Shown here in pieces: positions 9,513 through 19,540 of a stretch of DNA of 64,000 nt (position 1 is the stretch's first letter; each line of letters begins with the position of its first letter). The DNA is from JANQRV01 sp964533785 (GTDB taxonomy: Bacteria; Bacteroidota; Bacteroidia; Chitinophagales; Saprospiraceae). The stretch lies in NCBI GenBank assembly GCA_964533785.1, contig CAZHNG010000001.1, positions 1-64,000 of the forward strand, in the 5' to 3' direction. The notes under the pieces were generated by a model. The model saw nothing but the letters and a program-made list of their open reading frames with translations. It was not told the origin of the DNA and ran no database searches. A program made the position numbers and the translations under genes.

Positions 9513-9755
9513 GTCATCTAGTTTTTAAAGAGTTGATAAATTTTGTTTTTGATTACGGCTGCAAGATAGGGGCGAAACCGGGCGAGGTACAACTTGCATG
9601 TAGTGAGGTAGTCAATAAGCGAAGTGAAGCAGGAAAATGCTGGAGTAGTTAATCACTTGTATGGATAAATTTAATCGGATAATTACTATTTTTAGACACA
9701 CTCGGCTGCCAAGGTAGTGGCTGCCAAGAATTTATTAGAATAAAATACAGTAAGC

Positions 9756-10865
9756 ATGAATCGCATTCTCTTTATTTTAGTATTGTTTAGTTACCAATTC
9801 CTTCAAGCTCAGGATACTTATTATATATACGTAGGAACTTTTTCCCAGCGGGATAGTGAAGGGATCTATGTTTATTCCTTTCAAAATGGTGAGATGGATC
9901 TGGTCCAAACTTTATCCACCCAAGACTCACCTTCATTTCTCGCCTTTGACCCGGAAAAAAAGTATTTATTTTCTGCAAACAGAAGTGGCGTAGATTCAGG
10001 AAATCCTAATCACGGATCCATTTCTGCTTTTGCTATTGATCCCAGTTCCGGGAAAATAGAACTGATCAATGAGGTATCCAGTATGGGAGCAGGAGCTTGT
10101 CATGTCGCAGTAAACAATGCTGGAAATGAAATTGCAGTTTCCAACTACGGAAGTGGTAGTGTAACCTGGTATCAAATCGAGACAGATGGCAGCATCGGGA
10201 AACTGATCACTCATATTCAACATCAAGGAAAGAGTGTGAATCCCAACCGGCAAACAGCGCCCCACGCTCATTCTGCTATCCCTTCTGACAATGGAAAGTA
10301 TTGGTTTGTTTCAGACCTGGGAATGGATGCGGTCATCACCTATCATTTAGTAGATCGTCAATACGAGGAAAAAAGCCGCTTTAATTCCTCTCCTGGTGCT
10401 GGTCCACGTCATTTTACGATTAGCCCTAACGGAAAGCAGGCCTATTCTATTGAAGAATTGAGTAGTACTATCCAGGTATTAAAAGTGAAAAGATCGGGAA
10501 AGCTCAAAGGTTTACAGAGACTTTCAACTTTGGTGGGCATGGACGACCAAGAAAATTATTGTGCGGATATACATATACATCCATCGGGAAATTTTATTGT
10601 AGGCTCCAATAGAGGCGCTAATACCCTTGCCTCATTTACCCTGGATAAAAAGAAAGGAAAGTTGACCTTCGATAAACAACAAAGTTGTGGAGGAAACTGG
10701 CCGCGCAACTTTGGGTTTTCGCCCGATGGGCGCTATCTTATCGTAGCCAATGAACATTCTGATGAGTTAGTCATTTTTCGGGTAGATGAGGATAAAATTC
10801 AGTTCCAGGAATTAAACCGCATTAAGGTCCCAGCTGCTGTTTGTGTTTTGTGGAAAAAACGGTAA
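9756..10865 (+). CDS. exported lactonase-family seven-bladed beta-propeller protein
   Basis: After a signal peptide of about 18 residues the protein begins with the family hallmark YYIYVGTF and continues as repeated propeller blades with SPDG/SPNG-like and GACHV / GPRHF motifs. This matches the lactonase family (PF10282) that includes 6-phosphogluconolactonase Pgl of E. coli. The signal peptide argues against a cytosolic pentose-phosphate role and for hydrolysis of sugar lactones in the periplasm. Length (369 aa) is normal. The next gene starts 56 bases on in the same direction and is probably co-transcribed. Confidence 0.82.
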   Translation: MNRILFILVLFSYQFLQAQDTYYIYVGTFSQRDSEGIYVYSFQNGEMDLVQTLSTQDSPSFLAFDPEKKYLFSANRSGVDSGNPNHGSISAFAIDPSSGKIELINEVSSMGAGACHVAVNNAGNEIAVSNYGSGSVTWYQIETDGSIGKLITHIQHQGKSVNPNRQTAPHAHSAIPSDNGKYWFVSDLGMDAVITYHLVDRQYEEKSRFNSSPGAGPRHFTISPNGKQAYSIEELSSTIQVLKVKRSGKLKGLQRLSTLVGMDDQENYCADIHIHPSGNFIVGSNRGANTLASFTLDKKKGKLTFDKQQSCGGNWPRNFGFSPDGRYLIVANEHSDELVIFRVDEDKIQFQELNRIKVPAAVCVLWKKR

Positions 10866-10920
10866 TCAGACATAGTCAGGAAAACAATTTTCGGTAATTT
10901 TATTATTTTGTAAAAAAAAG

Positions 10921-12114
10921 ATGAATTGGCCATCAGTTTATCGCTTATATCTCTTTAATAGGGTTTATACTTCCCTATCACTTCTGCTATCATTTATTTT
11001 TATTTTACTTCCAAATCTATTGTCATCGCAATCATCGTCTATTGACTATGAAACATTGCGTTTCCAAATAGACTCCCAAATGGTCTCACCAGGGCTTTTT
11101 TACTATCATTACCGGACAGATATACCCTGGAGTATCCACTTACTAAAGGTTGACCTTTCCCAAGTAAGGCTTGACATCCAAATGGCCATGGACCAGCTCA
11201 TCGGCCAGGAAAGTACCAGTTCCATGGTGAGTCGTAAAGGGGCAATTGCAGGAGTTAATGGCGGATTTTCCTTTTCAAATGCCCCCTGGAATCTCTTCCA
11301 CGGCGACCCAAAAGATTTTTTCCTATTATATGGTCAAATACTCAGTGAGCCGTATTCAAGCAGGTCATCATTAGGTATTGTTTATAACAATGACAAACAA
11401 AAAATCATTGTGGATCAAATACAGTGGAAGGGTCAGTTTTGTAACAATAAGCAGCATTGTCTGGAATTGACAGGTATCAACCGAAAACGAGGGAATCACG
11501 ATCTAGTTCTTTATACACCAGACTGGAACCGTTCTACGCTTACCAAGGCCGGGGGAATGGAATTTGTTATTAATAATAGCCAATTGCGGCGTATTAGCAT
11601 TGCTGGATCAACGATTATCCCTTCACTTGGTTTTGTAATTAGTGCATCGGGGAATTATGTTGATTCTTTAAGCAATGTAACCGGTCAATATTATTTTGTG
11701 ACACATGATTATAGGTCATTGTTGTATCCTACAAAAGCGGTAAGCGTTCAAAATACCTCCTACCATACAGCTGGCCCAATTATAATGTTAAATGGCAAGC
11801 CCGAAATTCGATTTGAACAAGAACAAATACCTGTTGCATTTGTAGAAGACCGCCACCCCCGTACTGCTGTGGGAATTTCAAGAGATGAAACCTCTTTATT
11901 CATTATGGTCGTAGACGGCCGACAGGATAATTTAAGTATTGGAATGAACCTTTATGAGGTGGCCTCATTTTTACGATGGCTTGGTGCGTATACTGCCTAT
12001 AATTTAGATGGTGGTGGCTCTTCAACAATGGTCATTGATGATAAGGTCGTCAATTCACCATCGGATGGAAAGGAAAGACGACGGTGTGATGCGTTGTTGT
12101 TATTTGAAAAGTAG
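10921..12114 (+). CDS. phosphodiester glycosidase family protein (NAGPA domain)
   Basis: The 397-residue protein has a hydrophobic N-terminal segment (about 17-37), then a domain of the phosphodiester alpha-GlcNAcase type (PF09992). Visible hallmarks are GVNGGFSF (early metal/substrate loop) and the C-terminal motif AYNLDGGGSSTMV. Family members remove GlcNAc from phosphodiester-linked sugars, as in the mammalian uncovering enzyme, and in bacteria may act on teichoic-acid-like or capsular glycans. It follows the exported lactonase by 56 bases and precedes a terminator. The activity itself is inferred from family only. Confidence 0.82.
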   Translation: MNWPSVYRLYLFNRVYTSLSLLLSFIFILLPNLLSSQSSSIDYETLRFQIDSQMVSPGLFYYHYRTDIPWSIHLLKVDLSQVRLDIQMAMDQLIGQESTSSMVSRKGAIAGVNGGFSFSNAPWNLFHGDPKDFFLLYGQILSEPYSSRSSLGIVYNNDKQKIIVDQIQWKGQFCNNKQHCLELTGINRKRGNHDLVLYTPDWNRSTLTKAGGMEFVINNSQLRRISIAGSTIIPSLGFVISASGNYVDSLSNVTGQYYFVTHDYRSLLYPTKAVSVQNTSYHTAGPIIMLNGKPEIRFEQEQIPVAFVEDRHPRTAVGISRDETSLFIMVVDGRQDNLSIGMNLYEVASFLRWLGAYTAYNLDGGGSSTMVIDDKVVNSPSDGKERRRCDALLLFEK

Positions 12115-12213
12115 GAAAGTCGCTGAATAAACGAGGCCAACTGGAATTGATCGTAATCTTTATATGCATTTACAAAAAGCCGACCAGCACGACTTTCATT
12201 CTCCTAAAACAAG

Positions 12214-12240
12214 AAAAGGACCTGGAGTCCAAGTCCTTTT
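12214..12240 (+). terminator. intrinsic terminator after the phosphodiester glycosidase gene
   Basis: The 8-bp stem AAAAGGAC/GTCCTTTT encloses an 11-base loop and is followed by TTTTTA-type sequence at 12245. It lies 100 bases after the stop at 12114. Confidence 0.7.
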
Positions 12241-12336
12241 CAACTATTTTTATGCGGCCAGACGTCTTAAACTACCGCCAAAACAATACCCTCTTCGTCT
12301 TCATCAACGTTCTTGTCTAGCATCAAACTTTAATGC

Positions 12337-12473
12337 TGGGAAACTTGGGGTCAAAGGTTTTATTCACCGCTAAGGCCGCAAAGAAAACGCTAAGAAAAAG
12401 AACTTCGCGTTCTTTGCGTTCTTAGTGGTGATTTAAATTACCCTAAGAATAGGGTCAATATATCAAGCGTCAA
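12337..12473. repeat. intergenic repeat family A, copy 1
   Basis: About 137 bases containing the conserved core TTCACCGCTAAGGCCGCAAAG ... TTTGCGTTCTTAGTGGTGA, an imperfect palindrome, flanked by AAACTTGGGGTCAAAGG on the left and GGTCAATATATCAAGCGTC on the right. The same layout recurs at 22021 and in the array at 29533-30066. It lies between the terminator and the SusD stop codon, with no coding potential. Confidence 0.85.
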
Positions 12474-12479
12474 AATACA

Positions 12480-14147
12480 CTAAATCCCAGGATATCCAGG
12501 ATTCTGCGGATACCCGCCCAAAGTACGGTCGATCTGATCCTGCGGGATCGGACGTAGTGTATGGAAATCCTGAATATTATCTCTTGCCTGTACATTGTAC
12601 AAACGCACGCGTTCAACCAGCGTACCGGTTCTGACCAAATCCCACCAGCGGTGACCTTCGCCCACTAACTCTCTGGCGCGTTCTTCCAATAAGAAATCCA
12701 GGTCTACCTGGTCGGCAGTTACCTCCATGGCAGCTTCCTGGCCTGGCCATGCGGCACGACGACGAATAACGTTGATGTCTTCGGTCGCTCCCGGCGTATC
12801 ACCAAGCTGTAATCTGGCCTCGGCTCTCAATAAATAAGCATCCCCTAAACGCATCAGGATATAATCACGCTGACCTTGTACGTGCTGACGATTCGGACGT
12901 GTAGGATCGATCCACTTATTCATGGATGGATACAGTTTCTCCGTAAATTCATCTTTGGTGATCACCATGTAGCGCGTTGCCTCCTGGCGTGTTTGTGGCC
13001 AGTCTTTATCCAAACCAGGGCCAGGGATAAATACCGCCGTATCTCCTACCGTAAATAAAGGATTGCCAGATGCATCGGTAGGAATATTGCCCTCGCTATT
13101 GGAAAGCCAGGCGTGCTTAAAGGTCTTGTCGTATCTGCAATCGATATCTCTTTCACCATTTTCCCAAAGACCGTAGAAATAATCAGTTGGCCGGAAACGC
13201 TTCCAGGGTCGACCGTTTTCGGTATCACGGGTCATACCGGGTAATTTGTCGTACTCCATCAAGAAATAGAGGTGGCCGCGGTGACCATTACCATCCAACC
13301 CAGTATCTACCTGGCTTTTGGCATTTTGCATAGAAAATACAATTTCACTGTGCTCTTCATTGCCAAGCTCCCACAAGTCTCCAAAGTTATCTAACAAGGC
13401 AAAGTCATAGTTATTGATCACATTGGAGAAAAGGGTCTCCGCCTGGCTGGCATCCGCTTGTTGATTACCGAATGACTGGTAGCTGCGCGTTAGGTAAACC
13501 AACCCTAATAGGTATTCTGCAGCCGGTTTCGTAGCACGACCAAAATCGTCCTGGCTATCCGGTAAATTGGCAATAGCAAATTCCAAATCCGGAATAATGG
13601 CCTGTGCATAAATCTCTGATTGTGGAGTACGGTTGGCTTCAATTTCTACGCCTTCCGTTTCTTCCAGCGTTAGATGCAGATCACCGTAGGTACGAGCCAA
13701 GGTAAAGTAATAAAAGCCTCTCAAAAAACGCACCTCAGCAATGCGGAGATTTATGGTTTCTTGGTCGAGACCTTCCAAAGTTTGGGCGCGGTTGATCACA
13801 GCGTTAGCCTGGTTTATCCCACGGTAAAAGTCCCGCCAGGTATCGCGCATATAAGGTTGGGATGGGTTCAATTCTCCATTGTAAAAGTTTATTTCTTTGT
13901 GGCCACCATCCGCACCATTGGTGTAGATATCGGTGCCAAAAGAAGTCATGGTAAAGCCACGCTCCACCCCAAAAAAGGATTTCATAGCAGCATAAGTAGC
14001 CTCAACGGCGTCTTCAAAACCGCCAGGTGTAGTGTAGTAGGATGCAGCAGAAACATCCGTTACCAAGTCCTCTTCCAGGTAATCTTCACACGATTGGAAA
14101 GTTACTCCAACCATAAAAATCACTAATAATAATATTTTAGATTTCAT
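12480..14147 (-). CDS. SusD/RagB-family nutrient-binding outer-membrane lipoprotein
   Basis: The lipobox ends at Cys20 (TFQSC). The 555-residue chain shows the SusD layout: an early YLEEDLVTD..AASYYTTPGGFEDAV segment, tetratricopeptide-like helices (AEVRFLRGFYYFTLARTYGDL), and the C-terminal ERARELVGEGHRWWDLVRTG motif. SusD proteins lie on the cell surface as a lid over the SusC channel and bind the oligomer to be imported. It lies downstream of susC with a 91-base gap, in the usual SusC-SusD order. No glycan-degrading hydrolase of a classical PUL adjoins it, so its ligand cannot be assigned. Confidence 0.95.
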   Translation of the reverse strand: MKSKILLLVIFMVGVTFQSCEDYLEEDLVTDVSAASYYTTPGGFEDAVEATYAAMKSFFGVERGFTMTSFGTDIYTNGADGGHKEINFYNGELNPSQPYMRDTWRDFYRGINQANAVINRAQTLEGLDQETINLRIAEVRFLRGFYYFTLARTYGDLHLTLEETEGVEIEANRTPQSEIYAQAIIPDLEFAIANLPDSQDDFGRATKPAAEYLLGLVYLTRSYQSFGNQQADASQAETLFSNVINNYDFALLDNFGDLWELGNEEHSEIVFSMQNAKSQVDTGLDGNGHRGHLYFLMEYDKLPGMTRDTENGRPWKRFRPTDYFYGLWENGERDIDCRYDKTFKHAWLSNSEGNIPTDASGNPLFTVGDTAVFIPGPGLDKDWPQTRQEATRYMVITKDEFTEKLYPSMNKWIDPTRPNRQHVQGQRDYILMRLGDAYLLRAEARLQLGDTPGATEDINVIRRRAAWPGQEAAMEVTADQVDLDFLLEERARELVGEGHRWWDLVRTGTLVERVRLYNVQARDNIQDFHTLRPIPQDQIDRTLGGYPQNPGYPGI

Positions 14148-14238
14148 TTTTTTTTATTTTTTAATCAAAGAATGAATGGCAGATACTGACTTGTGATCAC
14201 TTTTCTAGCGTCTTAAGTCTAGCATCTGGCGTCTATTC

Positions 14239-17200
14239 TTAAAATTTCGCATTAACACCAAAGAGTACAACCTTGCTCGTCGGGATAATTCCGTTACCAC
14301 CACCAACTTCGGGACGGTTATTTAAATTAGGATCATTAACCTCCGGATCAAAAGTGTCAAAATCAGAAGCAAACCATAAGTTCTGTCCAGATAGATAGAA
14401 TCTCATACTGGAGATCTTCAATTTTTCCAAAAGATTGCTCGGCAGGTTATAGCCCAATGTTACGTTACGTAATTTAATGAAACCTCCATCGAAGTAAGCC
14501 ATAGTATCGTCGTACCTTGGTCTTTCCTGATTCTCGTTAGGACGCGGGAAAGCGTTGGTTGGATTATCGATCGTCCAATAATCTACGTTCAGGTTATTGT
14601 AACGAGCGAACAGAGTGTTATTTCCTTCGTGAAAGTTACTGAAGATGGTATGTCCCTGGCGGAAGAAGAAGAACACGCTTAAATCAAAGCCAGCGAATTC
14701 AAAAGTATTGGTAATACCCCCCAGGTAATCAGGTACATCAGAACCGATGATCACTCGATCATTTGGCGTGATTACACCATCACCATCAGTATCATCCACT
14801 CTAATCGTACCAGGCTCCTGGTTATCCACCGATCTTGCCAGGTCCGCTTCGTCTGCTTGCCAGATACCGATCTTGCGGTAATCGAAAAATACACGGATCG
14901 GTTGACCAATAAACCAGTTGTTACCTACATCGTCGATGGGATTTCCATTTTCATCTTTCAAGGCTAACTCGGTAATTTCTTCATCGTAACTAGAGATGTT
15001 AAAGCTAACATCCCATTTGAACTTAGGAGAGTTGATTATCCCTGCATTCAAGAACAATTCAACACCTGTAGTTCGGGTAGCACCGATATTCTGGAACACA
15101 TTAGTATAACCAGAAGTAAAAGGAAGGTTACGCGCCAATAATAGATCCTCGGTGTTGGTTTGGTACCAATCAAAAGCACCGTTGATACGCCCGTTCAAAA
15201 GGTCAAAATCTAATCCGATATCCAATGTTTTAGAAACTTCCCAGCCGAGATCTGCATTAGGAATTTCATTTAACCGGAAGCCTAATGCCGGAGTCTCATC
15301 CCAGGCATATGTAGTAGATGCCAGACCACCAAAGGTTTGGTAAGGATCAATAGAAGTGTTACCCACTTCTCCGTAAGAAGCTCTTAGTTTTAAATCATCA
15401 AAAATACCACCGTCCATGAAAGGTTCATCAGCGATCCGCCATCCAACAGAAACACCGGGGAAAGTTTGCCACTTGTTACCTTCAGATAGACGGGAAGAAC
15501 CATCCGATCTCAAAGAAGCCTGGAATAGGTATTTTCCTTTGTAGTCGTAGTTGATACGACCTAAGAAGGAAACCAACTTCCATTCTTCTAAGAAAGATCT
15601 AACATTATTAATCACCTCCGCAGACCCAATATTGTAGAATAACTGTGATTCATAGGGAAGATTAGACACACTGTTACTAGTCTGTTCTCTACGGAAAGAC
15701 TGAACCGACTGAAGACCAGTTAATCTTATGTTGTGATCTCCTCCGGATAATGATTTGTTGTAAGTAACGATGTTTTCAAAGGTATAACCAAAGTCTTCGC
15801 GGAAGTTTGTTTCTGCATCTGCCGGGCCCCCTCTGTTGTTATTCGTTAAGCTGGCCCGGAACTGGCCGATACGCCGGTTACGAATATCCGGACCAAAATT
15901 AGCACGGTAGGTCAACCCTTCTAAAATATTCGCTTCCAAATAGAGTGGTGCAAAGATACGCGTTACCTTTTGTTCATCGATGTAAGCATTTTCTACTAAT
16001 TCGTTCAAAGGGTTGGTACGAATACCATCGTTCGTTGGTAGAAATAGTAAATTCCCCTCGTCGTCAAATGGCACACCTAATGGATTGTTAGCCAAGGCCT
16101 CTCCCATTGTCGCATTAGACCCTCTGTCCTGAACGGAATGGGCGGCCAGGAAAGAAATACCTACCTTGAAAGTATTGTTAATTCTTTGATCCAAATTAAT
16201 ACGGCTGGTAAATCGTTCAAATTGCATATTTTCGATAATACCTTTCTCGTTGAAGTATCCCAATGAAATATTGTATTGAGTATTTTCAGAACCACCAGCT
16301 ACGCTCAATTGATGATTGGTTCTAAAACCTTCATCGAGTACCAGATCCTGATAATCGGTAGAACGACCTTGAGCGAGACTTTCCAGTTCAACCGGATCAT
16401 CGAAAACTATCTCATCCGCCGGGATGGTACCATTCCAGGAAGCGTTACCATCGGCATCTCGTCTTCTGGATTCGCGCTTCATTGCCGCAAATTGGGGACC
16501 GTCCATCATATCTACGTCAGTCGTAACCGAGGTAATTCCGTAAAAACCACTGTAAGAGACAACGGGTTTTCCAGTTGCTCCGCGCTTAGTAGTAATTAAA
16601 ACTACCCCATTCGCACCACGCGAACCATAAATTGCCGTTGCCGCAGCGTCTTTTAAAATTTCCATAGATTCGATATCCTGAGGATTGATATCGGCAATCA
16701 CATCGTTGTCTCCAGTCTGAGGAATGCCATCAATTACGAAGAGCGGATCGTTAGAAGCAGAGATGGAGCGACGACCTCTGATTCGAATTGACGGTGCAGC
16801 GCCAGGACGACCACTCGTTTGCTGAATGTCCACCCCAGCTACCTGGCCTTGCATAGCCTCCACACTACTGGAAACGGGAATGCGTTGGATAGCTTCATCA
16901 TCCAATGAAGCAATAGAGGCCGTCACTTCCCTCTTCTTTTGAGTACCATAACCGGTAACGACCACTTCATCTAAAAGTGCGGCATCAGCAGCAAGTGCAA
17001 TGTCGATTTGGGTTCTGCCATTCACTTCTATTTCCTGGGTTACAAAACCGGTGTAGGAAACAACCAAAACGGCATCTTCTTCAACCGTAAGGGAATATTT
17101 TCCGTCAAAATCGGTCGTCGTACCGGTCGTTGATCCTTTTACAACGATAGAAGCTCCAATGAGTGGCTCATTATCGTCCATAGAAGTTATTGTACCGGTA

Positions 17201-17349
17201 ACGGTGATTTGAGCATCCTGAAATTCCATGCTCGGATAATCAGGGGTAGCATTTTCCGCTTTTAGTATCTGCGCGTAGGCTATAAAACAGATAGTCAGTA
17301 AAAGCGAAAATGCTAACCGTCCTTTGTAAAAAGTTGACTTTGTTAACAT
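14239..17349 (-). CDS. SusC/RagA-family TonB-linked outer-membrane transporter
   Basis: The 1036-residue protein has a signal peptide (about 1-31), a carboxypeptidase-regulatory-like beta-sandwich (about 48-120), a TonB-box/plug region beginning near DEVVVTGYGTQKKREV, the SusC-specific plug segment IRIRGRRSISASNDPLFVIDG, and a 22-strand barrel to the C-terminus, including SMRFYLSGQNLWF. It imports oligomers across the outer membrane with its SusD partner, powered by TonB. There is no N-terminal STN domain, so no direct anti-sigma signalling is indicated. It is the first gene of the susCD operon. Confidence 0.96.
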   Translation of the reverse strand: MLTKSTFYKGRLAFSLLLTICFIAYAQILKAENATPDYPSMEFQDAQITVTGTITSMDDNEPLIGASIVVKGSTTGTTTDFDGKYSLTVEEDAVLVVSYTGFVTQEIEVNGRTQIDIALAADAALLDEVVVTGYGTQKKREVTASIASLDDEAIQRIPVSSSVEAMQGQVAGVDIQQTSGRPGAAPSIRIRGRRSISASNDPLFVIDGIPQTGDNDVIADINPQDIESMEILKDAAATAIYGSRGANGVVLITTKRGATGKPVVSYSGFYGITSVTTDVDMMDGPQFAAMKRESRRRDADGNASWNGTIPADEIVFDDPVELESLAQGRSTDYQDLVLDEGFRTNHQLSVAGGSENTQYNISLGYFNEKGIIENMQFERFTSRINLDQRINNTFKVGISFLAAHSVQDRGSNATMGEALANNPLGVPFDDEGNLLFLPTNDGIRTNPLNELVENAYIDEQKVTRIFAPLYLEANILEGLTYRANFGPDIRNRRIGQFRASLTNNNRGGPADAETNFREDFGYTFENIVTYNKSLSGGDHNIRLTGLQSVQSFRREQTSNSVSNLPYESQLFYNIGSAEVINNVRSFLEEWKLVSFLGRINYDYKGKYLFQASLRSDGSSRLSEGNKWQTFPGVSVGWRIADEPFMDGGIFDDLKLRASYGEVGNTSIDPYQTFGGLASTTYAWDETPALGFRLNEIPNADLGWEVSKTLDIGLDFDLLNGRINGAFDWYQTNTEDLLLARNLPFTSGYTNVFQNIGATRTTGVELFLNAGIINSPKFKWDVSFNISSYDEEITELALKDENGNPIDDVGNNWFIGQPIRVFFDYRKIGIWQADEADLARSVDNQEPGTIRVDDTDGDGVITPNDRVIIGSDVPDYLGGITNTFEFAGFDLSVFFFFRQGHTIFSNFHEGNNTLFARYNNLNVDYWTIDNPTNAFPRPNENQERPRYDDTMAYFDGGFIKLRNVTLGYNLPSNLLEKLKISSMRFYLSGQNLWFASDFDTFDPEVNDPNLNNRPEVGGGNGIIPTSKVVLFGVNAKF

Positions 17350-17794
17350 AATCAGAGATGAGTTTTATTAGAAATAAATTTGTGTCTTTTATTTTTTTTC
17401 GATCAATAAGTTCTTATAGGATCGCTATAATATTCAGATCCAAATTCATATTCTCCTAAAACCTGCTTATTCCTTATCACAACTGTATTGACTTTTTGCC
17501 AAATAGATTAATATTAATATTCACAAAACATTAATGCTCTCTGAAACCTTTAGACGAGTATGCTAGAGATTTACCCTGAACATTTTGACGGGAAAATTTG
17601 GATGATTTTGAAAAATTGATGAAAGATGGATGACCATCTTAGTATAATTGACTTGAATACTTTTATACTGTGAAAACTTTTGGAGACTCTTACCGACCGA
17701 ATGGATTAGCCTTGGTGCAGGGAGGGGGAGAATGAAGGCCGAGATTGAGAGATAGAATGCTGAACGTATAGGTCTAGAGAACGATCAGAAAACC
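17350..17794. other. intergenic region upstream of susC
   Basis: About 445 bases lie between the start of susC and the stop of the aspartoacylase-like gene. The 180 bases next to susC are strongly AT-rich and presumably hold its promoter, but I found no exact TAnnTTTG with a -33 partner. I see no gene, RNA or repeat in the rest. Confidence 0.5.
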
Positions 17795-18667
17795 CTATAG
17801 ACTGTTTTTTCTCGGATACCTGATGACGCTATTGATCAAATGGACATGGCTGTCAATACGTTGATCCATCTCAAGAGCCGCCCATCCGCTTTCAGTGGTG
17901 ATCACGGGAATTTTTCGATCGCTCACATAATCTTCCAGGGCTTCCACCTTTATGAGCTTAGCTAATAATTTCATGATGCCAGTTACTCTTGAACATCCTT
18001 TGGTTTTCATCGGCCTGCCCCAATAGTCCACTTCGGAAAGTTGTACGCCTTTTGCTTCTACTTCGGCTAAGAGTTCAGCAACCATATTATCGGATACCTG
18101 CTCATTGGGATGAATAAGAAAACCAATGGAAGGGGCTTCGTGTAATGAGATGATCATATCGGGTTGAAACTCATCGATCATCTTTCGCTGAACGATAACG
18201 CCCTTTTCCCGGGAGTCGAAAAACCGGCGATTCAAATCACAACCATTTTCATTGTGTCTTGACTGGTAAAGGACACCAATAGGATTGACGGGCGTAATAA
18301 TACGGATAGACCATTGCCGATAAAATGCCGGCGATTCCTCAATCTGAGATAATAAACCGGGTATGGCCAAGACCCCTCCGGTTTCGTTACCATGCACTCC
18401 GGCAAAAACCAGTAACTTTTTAAAGGCCCTTGTTCCTTCATAGCTGATGCTCAAAATTTCGCAGCGGTGTTTTCCGTATTCAACCTTTTCAATAGCTTGG
18501 ACTGCAAACTGTTTAAAGGCTTTGATTTTCGAGGTATACTCCTCCAGATCCACGGGAATGAAATGCTGTGGAAAGTCATTTTGCTGTACCGGACTGTCGT
18601 AGTAACAGGACTTTAGGTAGTATTTATTGGCTAGCTTGAGTTTCTTTCGTAAGTTATTGAGCATCAT
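17795..18667 (-). CDS. aspartoacylase / succinylglutamate desuccinylase-like zinc amidohydrolase
   Basis: The 290-residue protein belongs to the M14-like AstE/AspA group that removes acyl groups from amino acids. Zinc ligands are visible as His92 and Glu95 in FAGVHGNETGG and His176 in SLHEAPS. The substrate-carboxylate motif DLNRRF is at 144-149. A late acid in TTESG would be the general base. There is no signal peptide, so it is cytoplasmic. Either of two adjacent methionines could be the start. It is followed upstream by the TapB-like gene, separated by a 54-base hairpin-rich gap; they may be co-transcribed. The acyl-amino-acid substrate is unknown. Confidence 0.8.
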   Translation of the reverse strand: MMLNNLRKKLKLANKYYLKSCYYDSPVQQNDFPQHFIPVDLEEYTSKIKAFKQFAVQAIEKVEYGKHRCEILSISYEGTRAFKKLLVFAGVHGNETGGVLAIPGLLSQIEESPAFYRQWSIRIITPVNPIGVLYQSRHNENGCDLNRRFFDSREKGVIVQRKMIDEFQPDMIISLHEAPSIGFLIHPNEQVSDNMVAELLAEVEAKGVQLSEVDYWGRPMKTKGCSRVTGIMKLLAKLIKVEALEDYVSDRKIPVITTESGWAALEMDQRIDSHVHLINSVIRYPRKNSL

Positions 18668-18682
18668 TTAAGGCTGAGGTTA

Positions 18683-18718
18683 AGGTTGAGGTTAAGCGGC
18701 TATACTTAACCTCAACCT
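18683..18718. repeat. perfect 14-bp stem-loop of CAACCT words between two leftward genes
   Basis: AGGTTGAGGTTAAG pairs perfectly with CTTAACCTCAACCT across an 8-base loop. The arms are made of the simple word AACCTC repeated. It is placed exactly between the TapB-like stop (18722) and the aspartoacylase start (18667). There is no clear T tract, so it could be an attenuator or mRNA-stabilising structure rather than a terminator. Confidence 0.7.
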
Positions 18719-18721
18719 CAA

Positions 18722-19417
18722 CTAATTTTTCTCAATCATAGTCAATTCGCTGTATCCCGTCAATTTTCCACTTTTATTATAGGACTCAGATCTTACCATG
18801 CCTACATTTTCAGCGTACCATTCCTTTGAAGAAGCTTGTACTTTTATCAAAAACTTGGTGCTTATATCTTGTGATAAGATCACACAATCAAAGGAACCAG
18901 CCGGAGTAGAGATCTGTTCTTTAGCCTCCACTTTCCTGTTAGTAATGTCAACCGTCATGTTCAACCTAAGTGCTCCCCCGGCGTCAACACCAACACTAAG
19001 AGAGCCATCTTCTAGTTTTGTCCCTAGTGCTTCGTCTAAAGAAGGGAGTTCGAACTTCGAAGCGTCTATCTCTACATCCATATCCTGGTAGGCCTGCAAT
19101 GCACTGCCGTCCATTTTATAGGTCATATCAAATTCGAACTTACCATCGACGCATTTCGCATCGTAGGTGTTGGAATATACTTCTTCTCCTTTTTTGTCGT
19201 AAGTAACATTTTTAATAGTGAAGGTGATATCATTACCCGATTCTTCTTTTTCGATCAACTCATAGGAGATCTTTCCCAATTCTTTACCCTTTTTGTTGTA
19301 GTTGGTGATTTCCCATTTGGTTCCCACTTCAGTGGGGACGAAAGGTCTGCAATCGGTTTGTGCCTGTACAGCGAACAGACAAAAAGAAAATAGTAAGGAC
19401 GTGATTAAAGCTTTCAT
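18722..19417 (-). CDS. exported TapB/DUF3108-like protein
   Basis: A signal peptide (residues 1-19, ending VQAQ) is followed by about 210 residues rich in beta strands: CRPFVPTEVGTKWEITNYNKKGK, a central acidic part, and STPAGSFDCVILSQDISTK near the C-terminus. The pattern of a sensor-like 'to measure, convert and compare' beta barrel with a conserved G-S-F-D-C segment matches DUF3108/TapB-type periplasmic proteins. No enzyme motif is seen. It precedes the aspartoacylase-like gene in the same orientation. Function is unknown. Confidence 0.65.
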   Translation of the reverse strand: MKALITSLLFSFCLFAVQAQTDCRPFVPTEVGTKWEITNYNKKGKELGKISYELIEKEESGNDITFTIKNVTYDKKGEEVYSNTYDAKCVDGKFEFDMTYKMDGSALQAYQDMDVEIDASKFELPSLDEALGTKLEDGSLSVGVDAGGALRLNMTVDITNRKVEAKEQISTPAGSFDCVILSQDISTKFLIKVQASSKEWYAENVGMVRSESYNKSGKLTGYSELTMIEKN

Positions 19418-19431
19418 ATTAATAGTTTTTC

Positions 19432-19439
19432 CAAAATTA
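19432..19439 (-). promoter_or_regulatory. candidate -7 box (TAATTTTG) for the TapB-like gene
   Basis: The minus strand shows TAATTTTG, an exact TAnnTTTG match, ending about 15 bases before the start codon at 19417, a typical leader distance in Bacteroidota. No -33 TTTG is evident. Confidence 0.4.
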
Positions 19440-19540
19440 CGAACATGTTTTGATAGTAGACATGTCTAGTGGTTCAGGAACTAAATAATAACCCCCTATT
19501 TGTGAGCTCCAGAAGCATTAGTCAACAAACCTTTCCGATT

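Noticed and set aside
12164..12373. 69-codon ORF
   Set aside because: It crosses the terminator at 12214-12240 and enters repeat A1; its composition is not protein-like.
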